This document shows positions 1 to 6,792 of a DNA stretch of 9,189 nt, in pieces. Position numbers and translations under genes: made by a program. Position 1 is the first letter of the stretch; each line of letters starts with the position of its first letter. Origin of the DNA: JAYZDP01 sp036337765 (GTDB lineage Bacteria > Acidobacteriota > Thermoanaerobaculia > Multivoradales > Multivoraceae); NCBI GenBank assembly GCA_036337765.1, contig JAYZDP010000191.1:1-9189 (forward strand). Reading direction: 5' to 3'. The notes beneath the pieces are model-generated. The model was not told where the DNA came from, made no database searches, and saw nothing but the letters and a program-made list of their open reading frames with translations.

Positions 1-189
1 GATCTCGCAGCCTCGGGGACACCGTGCGGCTCTGCGTTCGGGCGGGATTTTGGTTCCAAGACGGCTTCTCCAGCGTCGCGGCTGCGCATTCGGATGGGGC
101 GGCTGCGCATGGATGTGAAAACAAGGATATGGACAATACCGCATAAGATGGGCGCGTGCCACTGCGGCCGTCGTCGGAGCCCTCGGCGC
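1..189. other. Unassigned left-edge stretch
   Basis: I see no supportable gene here. The three forward frames give low-complexity translations without a recognisable family, and no start with a convincing ribosome binding site is visible. The stretch holds a short imperfect direct repeat (79-89 and 100-110). It also has a locally AT-rich patch around 117-145, which stands out in this GC-rich window and could belong to a promoter. It lies downstream of the minus-strand membrane gene ending at 190, so part of it is probably 3' flanking sequence. The tail of a gene extending off the left edge cannot be excluded. Confidence 0.4.
79..110. repeat. Short direct repeat, 11 bp, 21-bp period
   Basis: The 11-mer CGGCTGCGCAT occurs at 79-89 and again at 100-110. 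Each copy is followed by a GGATG a few bases later. Only two copies are present, so this is a minor local duplication with no assigned role. Confidence 0.5.
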
Positions 190-396
190 TCAGAATATCC
201 AGGCGATCGCCGAGCAGGCGAGCCAGAACACTGCGCAAGCCGCGAACACGAGGCTGCCGATCACCAGTACGGGCAGCGCCAGGACCACGACCGGCACCAG
301 GATCGTAAGCAATGGTAGCGCCACGACCAGGCAGAGCACGCCGAGCACGAGCCCGAACACCAGCTTTATGGGAAAGAGTGCGATCTTGAAAATCAT
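190..396 (-). CDS. Small, entirely hydrophobic membrane protein (68 aa)
   Basis: I do not recognise this protein. It is almost wholly hydrophobic apart from two lysines near the N-terminus (K4 and K11), and it is long enough for two or three membrane passes: roughly residues 12-30, 31-46 and 47-66. Pro29, Pro35 and Pro42 probably mark bends or turns. The N-terminal lysines suggest a cytoplasmic N-terminus. The ATG at 394-396 is preceded by a purine-rich GGGGAGGGG (409-401 on the minus strand), a strong ribosome binding site, and this is the main reason to accept so short an ORF. It lies 76 bases downstream of tag on the same strand and could be co-transcribed with it, though nothing links the functions. 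Two cysteines (C22, C54, plus C61 near the end) lie within the helices. Confidence 0.65.
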   Translation of the reverse strand: MIFKIALFPIKLVFGLVLGVLCLVVALPLLTILVPVVVLALPVLVIGSLVFAACAVFWLACSAIAWIF

Positions 397-400
397 TTTC

Positions 401-409
401 CCCCTCCCC
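401..409 (-). promoter_or_regulatory. Ribosome binding site of the 68-aa membrane protein
   Basis: The minus-strand reading is GGGGAGGGG followed by a short A-rich spacer and ATG at 396. It is an unusually long purine run for this window and supports translation of the small ORF. Confidence 0.6.
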
Positions 410-440
410 AGTCATTACGGGATTCTCGAGTGGGAGTTTC

Positions 441-461
441 GGTGCCGCAGCCGGGGGCACC
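441..461. repeat. 6-bp inverted repeat downstream of tag
   Basis: GGTGCC (441-446) and GGCACC (456-461) form a perfect 6-bp stem with a 9-base loop, 12 bases past the tag stop codon. There is no U-tract after the stem on the minus strand, so it is at best a weak terminator or an mRNA-end hairpin. Confidence 0.3.
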
Positions 462-472
462 ACTCAGCAATC

Positions 473-1027
473 CTAGGCAGCTCGGAAGCAGTTCGCGACG
501 TGGTCGTCGACGAGGCCTACGGCCTGCATCAACGAATAGCAGATCGTCGAGCCGACGAAGGAGAAGCCACGTTTTTTCAGGTCTTTCGACATGGTGTCGG
601 AGATGGCCGTGGTCACCGGGACGTCGCGCATCGTGTGCCAGCGCCCGACGATGGGCGCGCCGTCCACGAAGCTCCAGAGATACGCGTCGAAGCTACCGTG
701 CGTGTTCTGGATCTCGATCAGCGCTTTTGCGTTTCGCACCGTGGATTCGATCTTCAATCGATTGCGAACAATGCCCGCGTCGCCGAGTAGTCGCGCGATT
801 GAGCGCCGGTTGAAGCGAGCCACCGTCTCAGGCTCGAAGCCGCGGAAGGCGCGTCTGTAGGCGTCGCGTTTGTTGAGGATTGTCGACCAGGAAAGGCCGG
901 CCTGAGCCCCCTCGAGGGTGAGGAGTTCGAAGAGTTCGCGATCTTCATGGGTGGGCACGCCCCACTCGTGGTCGTGGTAAGCGATCATTCGTGGGTCGGT
1001 ACCCGCCCATGGGCAACGCTCGCTCAT
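473..1027 (-). CDS. tag: DNA-3-methyladenine glycosylase I
   Basis: Tag excises 3-methyladenine from alkylated DNA in the cytoplasm, the first step of base excision repair. The 184-aa protein matches the usual length of about 187 aa and starts MSERCPWAG. The family's zinc ligands are all visible: C5, H18 (in AYHDHEWGVP), and H176 and C180 near the C-terminus in the VDDHVANC segment. The LEGAQAGLSW motif gives the presumed base-recognition glutamate E39 and the aromatic W47. The VGSTICYSLMQAVGLV segment is typical of the C-terminal part of the family. I chose the ATG at 1027 because the family N-terminus aligns there. An in-frame ATG 11 codons upstream (1060) would add an atypical extension. 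It is divergent from the transglutaminase-like gene with 64 bases between the starts. I see no Ada-type operator. Confidence 0.95.
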   Translation of the reverse strand: MSERCPWAGTDPRMIAYHDHEWGVPTHEDRELFELLTLEGAQAGLSWSTILNKRDAYRRAFRGFEPETVARFNRRSIARLLGDAGIVRNRLKIESTVRNAKALIEIQNTHGSFDAYLWSFVDGAPIVGRWHTMRDVPVTTAISDTMSKDLKKRGFSFVGSTICYSLMQAVGLVDDHVANCFRAA

Positions 1028-1055
1028 CGTCGGGATCCTACGTCCGGCGGCTCGG

Positions 1056-1061
1056 TACAAT
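1056..1061 (+). promoter_or_regulatory. Possible -10 element for the transglutaminase-like gene
   Basis: TACAAT in the 64-base divergent spacer resembles a sigma-70 -10 hexamer and sits about 31 bases before the chosen GTG. No good -35 hexamer lies 16-18 bases upstream, so this is a weak call. Confidence 0.25.
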
Positions 1062-1079
1062 GGACCCGCCGACCGCTTG

Positions 1080-1085
1080 AAGGAG
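1080..1085 (+). promoter_or_regulatory. Ribosome binding site that fixes the GTG start at 1092
   Basis: AAGGAG is followed by a 6-base spacer and GTG at 1092. The alternative TTG at 1077 lies upstream of this sequence and would make it coding, so the site argues for the downstream start. Confidence 0.75.
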
Positions 1086-1091
1086 ACTCCT

Positions 1092-1802
1092 GTGGACCCT
1101 GTGACCCAACGACCGCTCGACGCCGAGGAGTTCGCACCGTATTTGGCCGCCGGGGCGACGGTTCAGTCGGAGGATCCCTGGGTCGTGGCCCTCACCGACC
1201 GAGTGGCGTCCGGCGAGGCCGATCCGACAGCCCGGGCCGTGGCGCTGTACTACGCCGTGCGCGATGACATCCGCTACGACCCCTACTCCTCGGAGCTGAC
1301 AGTGGCAGGCCTCTCGGCTCGCCGGACTCTGGAGCTGGGTAGGGGCTGGTGCGTGTCGAAGGCGATCCTGCTCGCCGCCTGTTGTCGTGCGTCCGCGGTG
1401 CCGGCGAGACTCGGTTTCGCGGATGTTCGCAACCACCTGTCGACGGAGAAGATGCGTGAGCGGATGCAGACCGATGTCTTCTACTGGCACGGCTACACCT
1501 CCATCTATCTCGAGGGTCAGTGGGTCAAGGCGACGCCGGCCTTCAACGTCGAGCTGTGCGAGAAGCTCGGGCTCGGCACCCTGGAGTTCGACGGTCGAGA
1601 GGACTCGATCTACCACCCGTTCGATCTCGAGGGCAATCGGCACATGGAATACCTCAAGTGCCGCGGAGAGTTCGCGGAGCCACCGGTCGACGCCATCGTT
1701 GCGACTTTTCGTGACGAATATTCTCACTGGCGCGAGGACCACCTCGGTGGTGGGAGCGGAGACTTCGAGCGCGAGATCATCGCCGAGACTCGGCTCAGCT
1801 GA
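1092..1802 (+). CDS. Transglutaminase-like superfamily protein
   Basis: The 236-aa protein has the papain-like transglutaminase core. The cysteine motif is GRGWCVSKA (C87), at the head of a helix, and the histidine is in YWHGYTSIYLEGQW (H133). Family members act as cysteine proteases, amidases or transglutaminases, and the substrate cannot be inferred here. There is no signal peptide, so it is probably cytoplasmic. The position that normally carries the triad Asp (W-x-x-x-D-P) reads WVKATPAFN, so the acid appears to be replaced by Thr148, with Asn152 nearby as a possible substitute. This is likely a subfamily trait rather than damage, because the whole protein is intact and the downstream LEFDGREDS region looks well formed. 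The GTG start is chosen on the AAGGAG at 1080. It stands alone, divergent from tag and convergent with the next gene. Confidence 0.85.
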   Translation: MDPVTQRPLDAEEFAPYLAAGATVQSEDPWVVALTDRVASGEADPTARAVALYYAVRDDIRYDPYSSELTVAGLSARRTLELGRGWCVSKAILLAACCRASAVPARLGFADVRNHLSTEKMRERMQTDVFYWHGYTSIYLEGQWVKATPAFNVELCEKLGLGTLEFDGREDSIYHPFDLEGNRHMEYLKCRGEFAEPPVDAIVATFRDEYSHWREDHLGGGSGDFEREIIAETRLS

Positions 1803-1823
1803 CCGGTTGGGGGCGAGGCCGTC

Positions 1824-2150
1824 TCAGCCGGCGGCGCCCGACGTGGCGGCGAGCAGCGCCAGCTGGAACGTCGCCATTCCGGCTAGATAGAAGGCGTTGA
1901 GCGTCGCGCCGAAGATCCCGACGCCTCGTAGGCGGGGTAGCCGGATGGCCGCGACGAGGCCGAAGGCGAGGCCTGCCAGACCCGCGGCGACGGACCCTAG
2001 GAGAATGAGAGCCGGGATCGAGGTCGGGGGCAGGTCAGGCCCGAGGAAGGAGAACAGTCCCGCGACGCTCACCGCGGGCAGCACGATGCCAGAGACCATC
2101 GAGTAGTAGGCGCCGTTGACCGTTAACGGGGTCTCGCGGTGATCGGGCAT
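1824..2150 (-). CDS. Small three-helix membrane protein, unknown function
   Basis: I do not recognise this 108-aa protein. It has a short polar N-terminus (MPDHRETPLT) followed by three hydrophobic stretches at about residues 18-37, 44-69 and 76-104. A basic loop (RLPRLRG, about 70-76) between helices 2 and 3 probably faces the cytoplasm. The last residues are small and non-polar. Helix 2 is rich in Gly and Ala, which suggests close helix packing. The start is uncertain. The ATG at 2150 gives a compact protein, while an in-frame ATG at 2213 would add 21 polar, Arg-rich residues. Neither has a clear ribosome binding site. It converges on the transglutaminase-like gene 21 bases away and is divergent from the CoA-transferase. 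Confidence 0.6.
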   Translation of the reverse strand: MPDHRETPLTVNGAYYSMVSGIVLPAVSVAGLFSFLGPDLPPTSIPALILLGSVAAGLAGLAFGLVAAIRLPRLRGVGIFGATLNAFYLAGMATFQLALLAATSGAAG

Positions 2151-2249
2151 CGTTGGATCGTCGGTCAAGCTCGAGTCTCGCCGCCAGTCTAGTGCGCGTC
2201 TGGTGCGGGTCATAGGGTGATGAACGTCTATGCTAGCTTGGCGCGCCCG

Positions 2250-2256
2250 AAGGAGG
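2250..2256 (+). promoter_or_regulatory. Ribosome binding site that favours a TTG start at 2262
   Basis: AAGGAGG with a 5-base spacer leads to TTG at 2262, in frame with the CoA-transferase. The earlier in-frame GTG/ATG at 2217-2222 has no comparable site and would add 15 residues that are not family-like. Confidence 0.7.
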
Positions 2257-2261
2257 AGTGC

Positions 2262-3470
2262 TTGAGCCTGCCCAACCGCGCCGCACGTCGACCGCTCGAA
2301 GGTGTCACGGTCATCGACCTTGGCCAGATCTATCAGGGGCCCTACGCGACCCTGCTGTTGGCACGCGCTGGCGCCCGAGTCATCAAGGTCGAGCCTCTGA
2401 CCGGCGATCCGCTGCGGCGCCGTGAGCTGGAGGGGGAGGGTCCGTCCTACACCCTCGCCTTTCTCAACTCCGACAAGCTCGGCGTGACGCTGAACCTCAA
2501 GAAGGCTGCCGGCCGGGAAATCCTGATCGAGATGGTCCGGCGTGCGGATGTGCTGCTCGAGAACTTCGCCCCCGGGGTGATGGAGCGGCTTGGTGTGGGA
2601 GCGGAGGTGTTGATGGGCCACAACCCTCGGCTCATCTATGCTTCGGGCACCGGCTTCGGTCTGTCCGGACCCGACCACGATCGGGTGGCGATGGACCCGA
2701 CGGTGCAGGCGTCGTCGGGTGTGATGTCGATCAACGGCGAGGCCGCCGGACCGCCGCTGCGAGTCGGCCCGCCGCTAGCCGATTTCATGGGTGGCACCCA
2801 TCTCTACGGTGCGGTGATGACGGCTCTTTTCGAGCGCGAGCGCACCGGCGAGGGAAGGGTGGTCGAGGTGGCGATGCAGGAGGCGGTCTTTCCGACCCTG
2901 TGTAGCGATCTCGGTCTCTACCACCATAACGGCGGTCATCTCGAGCATCGGCGAGGCAACCGCCACGGCGGCGTGGCCCCCTACAACGTCTATCCCACCC
3001 GCGACGGCTACATCGCGCTGATCTGCGTCAAAGAGAGGCACTGGGAGCTGCTGGCAGCGCTCATGGGCCGGCCCGAACTGCTCGACGATCCGCGCTTCGC
3101 GAACAACTCGGCCCGGGTGGAGAACATCGAAGCGGTGGACGAGATCGTCGAGAGCTGGTCGCGGGCACTGACACGCGCGGAGGCCTGGGAGGTCGCTCAT
3201 GAGCACCGCATCCCCTGTTCTCCGGTACGTGACCTGGTGGAGGTCCTCGATGACCCCCACATGCACGAGCGGGGCATGCTCCAGTGGGTCGATCATCCTG
3301 ATCTCGGGCGCGTGGTGCTACCGTCGAGCCCGATTCGAGTCCACGGGGACGACCCGCCGCCGCTCGAGCCCAACCCGTCGATGGGGCAGCACAACGGCGA
3401 CATCTACGGCGAGTGGCTCGGACTCGGCGCGGAGCGGGTCGCGGAACTCGAGGCCGACGGGGTCATCTGA
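2262..3470 (+). CDS. Family III CoA-transferase (CaiB/BaiF type)
   Basis: Family III enzymes move CoA between carboxylic acids, or epimerise acyl-CoAs, in the cytoplasm. They act as interlocked dimers. The 402-aa length is typical. The N-terminus LEGVTVIDLGQIYQGPYAT, then ARVIKVEP and the NLKK...LLENFAPGVMERLG stretch, follow the family pattern of the CoA-binding large domain. The catalytic aspartate is D145 in AMDPTVQASSG, just after LIYASGTGFG. Further typical elements are the GGTHLYGAVMTALFERERTGEG region and the C-terminal GMLQWVDHPDLG strand. The substrate cannot be told from sequence: formyl-, carnitine-, succinyl- and alpha-methylacyl-CoA enzymes all share this fold. It is a single-gene unit whose last 8 bases overlap the end of the convergent sppA-like gene. 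The start is set by the AAGGAGG at 2250. Confidence 0.9.
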   Translation: MSLPNRAARRPLEGVTVIDLGQIYQGPYATLLLARAGARVIKVEPLTGDPLRRRELEGEGPSYTLAFLNSDKLGVTLNLKKAAGREILIEMVRRADVLLENFAPGVMERLGVGAEVLMGHNPRLIYASGTGFGLSGPDHDRVAMDPTVQASSGVMSINGEAAGPPLRVGPPLADFMGGTHLYGAVMTALFERERTGEGRVVEVAMQEAVFPTLCSDLGLYHHNGGHLEHRRGNRHGGVAPYNVYPTRDGYIALICVKERHWELLAALMGRPELLDDPRFANNSARVENIEAVDEIVESWSRALTRAEAWEVAHEHRIPCSPVRDLVEVLDDPHMHERGMLQWVDHPDLGRVVLPSSPIRVHGDDPPPLEPNPSMGQHNGDIYGEWLGLGAERVAELEADGVI

Positions 3471-5208
3471 GTCGGAAACTGGGGCTCCGTACCTGGACCT
3501 GTGGCGCGGCGAGCTCGCGCACCCAGGACGCGAGCTCATCTCCGATCGGTCGCGTCGCGACGCCGGTGAAGTCGTTCTCGAACAGCTGTTGCCAGAACGA
3601 GCGCTGCCGCGGCAAGACCAGGATAGGCACCTTCTTCTCGGGGTCGAGACCGATCCGCTCTTTGGCGACGACGAAGGCTTCCGCCAGGCCTCCCATTGAA
3701 TCGACCAAGCCGAGCTCAAGGGCGTCGGCGCCCGACCAGACGCGGCCGCGGGCTATCTCGGCGACTTCATCTGGATCGAGTTCTCGTGCCCGGGCGACGT
3801 GACCTGTGAAGCGGCCGTAGACCGAGTCCATCCACGACAGCACGGCCTGTTCGCCGGCCTCGCCGAGCGGGCCGAGCGAGAGGAGGTCCGCCTCCGGCGC
3901 CGTCGTGATGCGCTCCACCCTGGTTCCGATCCACTCGTAGAAGCCGTCGAGGTTCAGCTTGGTGAAAACCACGCCGATCGATCCGGTCAGGGTGGTGGGT
4001 TGGGCGACGATGGCGTCGGCGTCCATCGCGACCCAGTAGCCGCCCGAGCCAGCTACGTCACCCATGCTGACGACGACCGTTTTGCCGCGCTCGCGGGCGT
4101 TGGCGATCTCACGTCGTACCAGGTCCGAGCCGACCGGTGACCCGCCGGGGCTCGAGACGCGAAACACGATAGCGCGGATGTCGTCATCCTCCGCGGCCTC
4201 GCGGATGTGGCGGGCCACGCGCTCGCCGCTGAAGACCTGGCCCTGGAAGAACGGAAGGACCGAGGGGGGCGCCGACACTACGATCGGGCCCTCTCCGAAG
4301 ATCAGGGCGATCTCCGGGCGGGTTGATGCCGCTGGGCGGGCCGCCGACAGGTACGTCCCGACCGTGACCGACTTGTAGTCTTCGACCCCGGCGGCTCGCT
4401 CGAGCCCCGAGCGTAGCTCGTCTGAGTAGCCGAGCGCGTCAGCCAACCCGGCCGCCTCGAGGTGCTCTGCCGCCGCTATACCGCGCTCCATGAACGCGGC
4501 CACGGCAGCTTCGTCCAACCCGCGACGATCGGCGATCCGGGCCAGTAGCCGCTCGTGGGTCGTCGCGAGGACCGCGGTGAGCGACTCGCGCATGTAGGGG
4601 CTCATCTCGTAGTTGGCGTAGCCCTCGCCGGCGCTCTTGTACTCCTTGTACATGAACACCTCCGGCTCGATGTGGAGCTTGTCGAAGGTGCCGCGCATGA
4701 ACTGGGCCTCGGCGGCGATGCCGTTGATCGCCGCCGACGCTGCGGGGCTGACGAGGATGCGATTCGCTCCCGTTGCGAGGAAGTAGTCGTGATCGTCGAT
4801 CAGGTCCGACTCCAGCAGCGCGTGGACCGGCTTACCCGCGGCGCGCACGGCGTCGAGGTGGCTCAAGACCTCCTCGGCCCCCGCCCAGCCGATCGCGCTG
4901 CCACGAATGAGCAGGTGCACGCCGACGATGTCGTCATCCTCCGCGGCCGTATCGAGTGCGCGATTGAGTTCCCAGAGCGAGAGCGGACCGGACCCGAAAA
5001 ACGGCCCGAGGTCGACGGGGAAGGGGCCATCGCCGACGACCGCACCGAGGTCGACCTCCAGAATCGTTCCGCCCGAGATCTCGATCTCGTCGGCCTCGAA
5101 GCTGCGCAGCAGGACCCAGAAGAAAACCACCGGCACCATCATCAGCAGCACCAGGATCGCAGCGACGATCAGACAGCTACGCGCGTTTCTCGACGTGCCT
5201 TCGTCCAT
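3463..5208 (-). CDS. sppA: Signal peptide peptidase SppA, 67-kDa type
   Basis: SppA is a membrane-anchored Ser/Lys protease that degrades signal peptides left in the inner membrane after secretion. The 581-aa protein has an N-terminal membrane anchor (about residues 12-34) followed by two ClpP/crotonase-like domains, the long two-domain form. The general base lysine is K191 in EYKSAGE, and the nucleophile is S388 in GDVAGSGGYW, contributed by the N- and C-terminal halves respectively. The usual SPGG loop is present (residues 353-356, RVSSPGGS) and TGSIGV follows at 408-413. Equivalent positions in both halves carry AAEDDDI (about 88-94 and 338-344), supporting origin by internal duplication. 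The ATG at 5208 follows GGTGGA, an acceptable ribosome binding site. Its 3' end overlaps the CoA-transferase by 8 bases tail to tail. Confidence 0.93.
   Translation of the reverse strand: MDEGTSRNARSCLIVAAILVLLMMVPVVFFWVLLRSFEADEIEISGGTILEVDLGAVVGDGPFPVDLGPFFGSGPLSLWELNRALDTAAEDDDIVGVHLLIRGSAIGWAGAEEVLSHLDAVRAAGKPVHALLESDLIDDHDYFLATGANRILVSPAASAAINGIAAEAQFMRGTFDKLHIEPEVFMYKEYKSAGEGYANYEMSPYMRESLTAVLATTHERLLARIADRRGLDEAAVAAFMERGIAAAEHLEAAGLADALGYSDELRSGLERAAGVEDYKSVTVGTYLSAARPAASTRPEIALIFGEGPIVVSAPPSVLPFFQGQVFSGERVARHIREAAEDDDIRAIVFRVSSPGGSPVGSDLVRREIANARERGKTVVVSMGDVAGSGGYWVAMDADAIVAQPTTLTGSIGVVFTKLNLDGFYEWIGTRVERITTAPEADLLSLGPLGEAGEQAVLSWMDSVYGRFTGHVARARELDPDEVAEIARGRVWSGADALELGLVDSMGGLAEAFVVAKERIGLDPEKKVPILVLPRQRSFWQQLFENDFTGVATRPIGDELASWVRELAAPQVQVRSPSFRLR
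4177..4198. repeat. 22-bp exact direct repeat, copy 1 (within sppA)
   Basis: This copy matches 4927-4948 exactly over 22 bases. On the minus strand it encodes AAEDDDI at the start of the second SppA domain. Confidence 0.85.
4927..4948. repeat. 22-bp exact direct repeat, copy 2 (within sppA)
   Basis: This is the partner of 4177-4198. It encodes the same AAEDDDI at the corresponding place in the first SppA domain, 750 bases away and in the same reading frame. Confidence 0.85.
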
Positions 5209-5407
5209 CGCGCGTCCACCGTGACTGTCGAACGGGTGCTTGTCAAGCCGTGATCACAGGCCGAGACCTCGAGATCTGCTCAGTAAGTTGTCACCCTGGA
5301 GAGATCAAATGATTGTCGGTTCTCGGGACGAGTGCGAATATCCGTCATTGTTCACTTGACTACCTGGTGGATCGGGAGGGTTCGGCCCTCGAGAGGGGAA
5401 GAGGAAC
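5209..5407. other. Divergent intergenic region between sppA and the four-helix membrane protein
   Basis: This 199-base spacer must hold both promoters. On the minus strand TTGACA (5246-5241) is a perfect -35 hexamer, but no good -10 follows 16-18 bases on. On the plus strand TTGACT (5356-5361) is similar, again without a good -10. The region contains an odd-centred palindrome at 5238-5248 overlapping the minus-strand TTGACA, and a perfect 8-bp palindrome GTGATCAC at 5250-5257. These are plausible but unproven operator positions. No small ORF with a ribosome binding site is evident. Confidence 0.4.
5238..5257. promoter_or_regulatory. Two adjacent palindromes upstream of sppA
   Basis: GCTTGTCAAGC (5238-5248, 5-bp arms around one base) and GTGATCAC (5250-5257) lie side by side about 30-50 bases before the sppA start. 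The first covers a minus-strand TTGACA. The arrangement could be a repressor site, but the arms are short and chance is possible. Confidence 0.25.
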
Positions 5408-5878
5408 ATGCTGCAGTCCTACACGCTTCTAGAGATGCTTCTTGGCGCCGCTGTCTTCATTCTTGCCGCCGGCGAGCTTCATGGAGTCGTGCGAGCACGC
5501 CGAGAGGGCAAGTCTAGGAACGTCTCCCGCGTGGTTACGCATGCAGTGATGCTGGCGCTGCTGGTGCCGTACGTCCTCTTCGCCTACTACTATCTACCGC
5601 TCGAGAGCTCCGAGGCCGGGATCGACACCTTCGGCACGCCCACCTTCAACTGGACCTATCTCCTGATCGGCGTGATGCTCGCCACCCTCGCCGGCTGGGA
5701 GGGCTTCAGCCTGCTGCACGCTGGCCGTCAGCGTCTGACGGCCAACACCGGCCGGCTGGTGACCCACGCGGTCATGTTGATCGTCCTAGTGGTGATGATG
5801 GGCTTGAGCGTACGCAAGTGGGATCACTACCTCGAGCGGCTCGAGGTCACGTACGCGAAGTCGATTCCCGGCGAGTAA
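5408..5878 (+). CDS. Four-helix membrane protein with internal duplication
   Basis: I do not recognise this 156-aa protein. Hydrophobic stretches lie at about residues 6-27, 42-62, 83-103 and 117-134, giving four membrane passes. The chain is a tandem repeat of two-helix units: RVVTHAVML (41-49) at the start of helix 2 recurs as RLVTHAVML (116-124) at the start of helix 4. Both are preceded by a charged cytoplasmic-type loop rich in Arg (RARREGKSRN and HAGRQRLTAN). The conserved Thr-His at each repeat, and acidic E9, E23 and E98 near the membrane, could bind a metal or haem, which is speculation. The ATG at 5408 follows GGGGAAGAGGAAC, a purine-rich ribosome binding site. It is a lone gene, divergent from sppA and convergent with the hydrolase 5 bases away. 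Confidence 0.7.
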   Translation: MLQSYTLLEMLLGAAVFILAAGELHGVVRARREGKSRNVSRVVTHAVMLALLVPYVLFAYYYLPLESSEAGIDTFGTPTFNWTYLLIGVMLATLAGWEGFSLLHAGRQRLTANTGRLVTHAVMLIVLVVMMGLSVRKWDHYLERLEVTYAKSIPGE

Positions 5879-5890
5879 GCCCGCTACTCG
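5872..5890. repeat. 6-bp inverted repeat spanning two convergent stop codons
   Basis: CGAGTA (5872-5877) and TACTCG (5885-5890) flank a 7-base loop and include bases from the stop codons of both convergent genes. It is the only candidate for a shared transcription end here, but the stem is short and no U-tract follows on either strand. Confidence 0.25.
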
Positions 5891-6777
5891 GACCCTCCGG
5901 TCGACTGCGCCCCGTCTCCGGCCAAGAGATGGCGCTCGAACCAGCTCACCAGCGCCGCGGTGGCGGTCTCGGCCGCCTCTCCCTGGAAACCGTGACCGGC
6001 TCCCTCGATGACAATCAGGTCGGTGACGACTCCCGCCTCCTGGAAGGCAGTGAGGATTCGCTCGCTGTGCACCAGTGGCACCAGAGTGTCTTGGTCGCCG
6101 TGGATCATCAGGGACGGCGGATCGTCGTCAGAGACGTGAAAGATCGGCGAGATCGACTCGGCCAGCTTGGTGTCGAAATCCAGTGCGGGAAAGCGATCGT
6201 TCGGTCCGGCGAGGCCGGTCAGGTCCACCGGGGGAAAATAGGCGACTACGGCCGCGACGTGCGAGGCGCCCTTGAGTACCGGGTCGCTCGAAGCCGCGTC
6301 GCCATCGTCACCAGTGGTGCCGAGTATCAGTGAGAGGTGACCGCCGGCGCTGCCGCCGAAGACCCCGAGCCGGTCGGGATCGATGCCCCAGCTGTCCGCA
6401 TTCGCCCGCACGAAGCGAGTTGCCCGGCGGACGTCCTCCACAGCTTCGGGGACCTTGAAGCGCGGGCTCGAGCCGTGCCGGATCGGGATCACGGTGAAGC
6501 CGCCCGCCAGGAGATCCTCGAAGCGTTGCGCCATCCGTTCTGCCGGCACCCAGCGCGAAACCCAGCCGCCGCTGACCATGAACAGAACTGCCGCGCCGTT
6601 GGCCTCGGCCGGTCGGATGACGTCCAGCGTCAGAGCCATCCCCATCTTGTGGCCGTAGACGACGTCGGACTCGATGTCGACGGCGAGAATCTTGGTTGCG
6701 TCTTGCGCCGTGGCTGGTGGGCCGGCGATCACGAGTGCGGCCACGAGCATGGCGGCCACGAGAGTTCGTCTCTTCAT
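5884..6777 (-). CDS. Secreted alpha/beta hydrolase (esterase/peptidase S9-like)
   Basis: This is a predicted exported serine hydrolase, probably a carboxylesterase of the BD-FAE/acetylesterase-like group. Its natural substrate is unknown. From the ATG at 6777 it is 297 aa with a Sec signal peptide (MKRRTL, then a hydrophobic core, with likely cleavage after PATA, near residue 24). The nucleophile motif is GGSAGG (S143). The acid is D230 in HGDQDTLVP and the histidine is H262 in GAGHGF. The oxyanion region is SGGW rather than the HGGG of the hormone-sensitive lipase group. The motif order and spacing fit the family. I prefer this start over the ATG at 6819 because GGAGGT (6789-6784) lies six bases upstream and the signal peptide then begins cleanly. 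It is divergent from the leader ORF and decarboxylase-family gene. There is no lipobox. Confidence 0.88.
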   Translation of the reverse strand: MKRRTLVAAMLVAALVIAGPPATAQDATKILAVDIESDVVYGHKMGMALTLDVIRPAEANGAAVLFMVSGGWVSRWVPAERMAQRFEDLLAGGFTVIPIRHGSSPRFKVPEAVEDVRRATRFVRANADSWGIDPDRLGVFGGSAGGHLSLILGTTGDDGDAASSDPVLKGASHVAAVVAYFPPVDLTGLAGPNDRFPALDFDTKLAESISPIFHVSDDDPPSLMIHGDQDTLVPLVHSERILTAFQEAGVVTDLIVIEGAGHGFQGEAAETATAALVSWFERHLLAGDGAQSTGGSE

Positions 6778-6783
6778 TCGGAA

Positions 6784-6789
6784 ACCTCC
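6784..6789 (-). promoter_or_regulatory. Ribosome binding site of the secreted hydrolase
   Basis: On the minus strand GGAGGT is followed by TTCCGA and ATG at 6777. It selects this start over an in-frame ATG 14 codons upstream, and it sits only 3 bases from an inverted repeat. Confidence 0.75.
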
Positions 6790-6792
6790 AGC

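Noticed and set aside
1038..1742. A 234-codon minus-strand ORF opposite the transglutaminase-like gene
   Set aside because: It is an antisense shadow of a gene with recognisable motifs, and it also overlaps the start of tag.
1824..2678. A 284-codon minus-strand ORF
   Set aside because: The region above about 2213 is antisense to the CoA-transferase and has no family-like sequence. Only the hydrophobic last 108 codons look like a protein.
5218..5246. A full sigma-70 promoter for sppA starting from TTGACA
   Set aside because: The -35 is perfect, but the hexamers 16, 17 and 18 bases downstream (such as CACGGT) are poor -10 elements.
4555..5253. A 232-codon plus-strand ORF within sppA
   Set aside because: It is an antisense shadow with runs of charged residues and no family pattern. 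The SppA dyad and domains lie on the other strand.
5872..5890. A bidirectional intrinsic terminator between the membrane protein and hydrolase genes
   Set aside because: The stem is only 6 bp and no U-tract follows in either direction. It is listed only as an inverted repeat.
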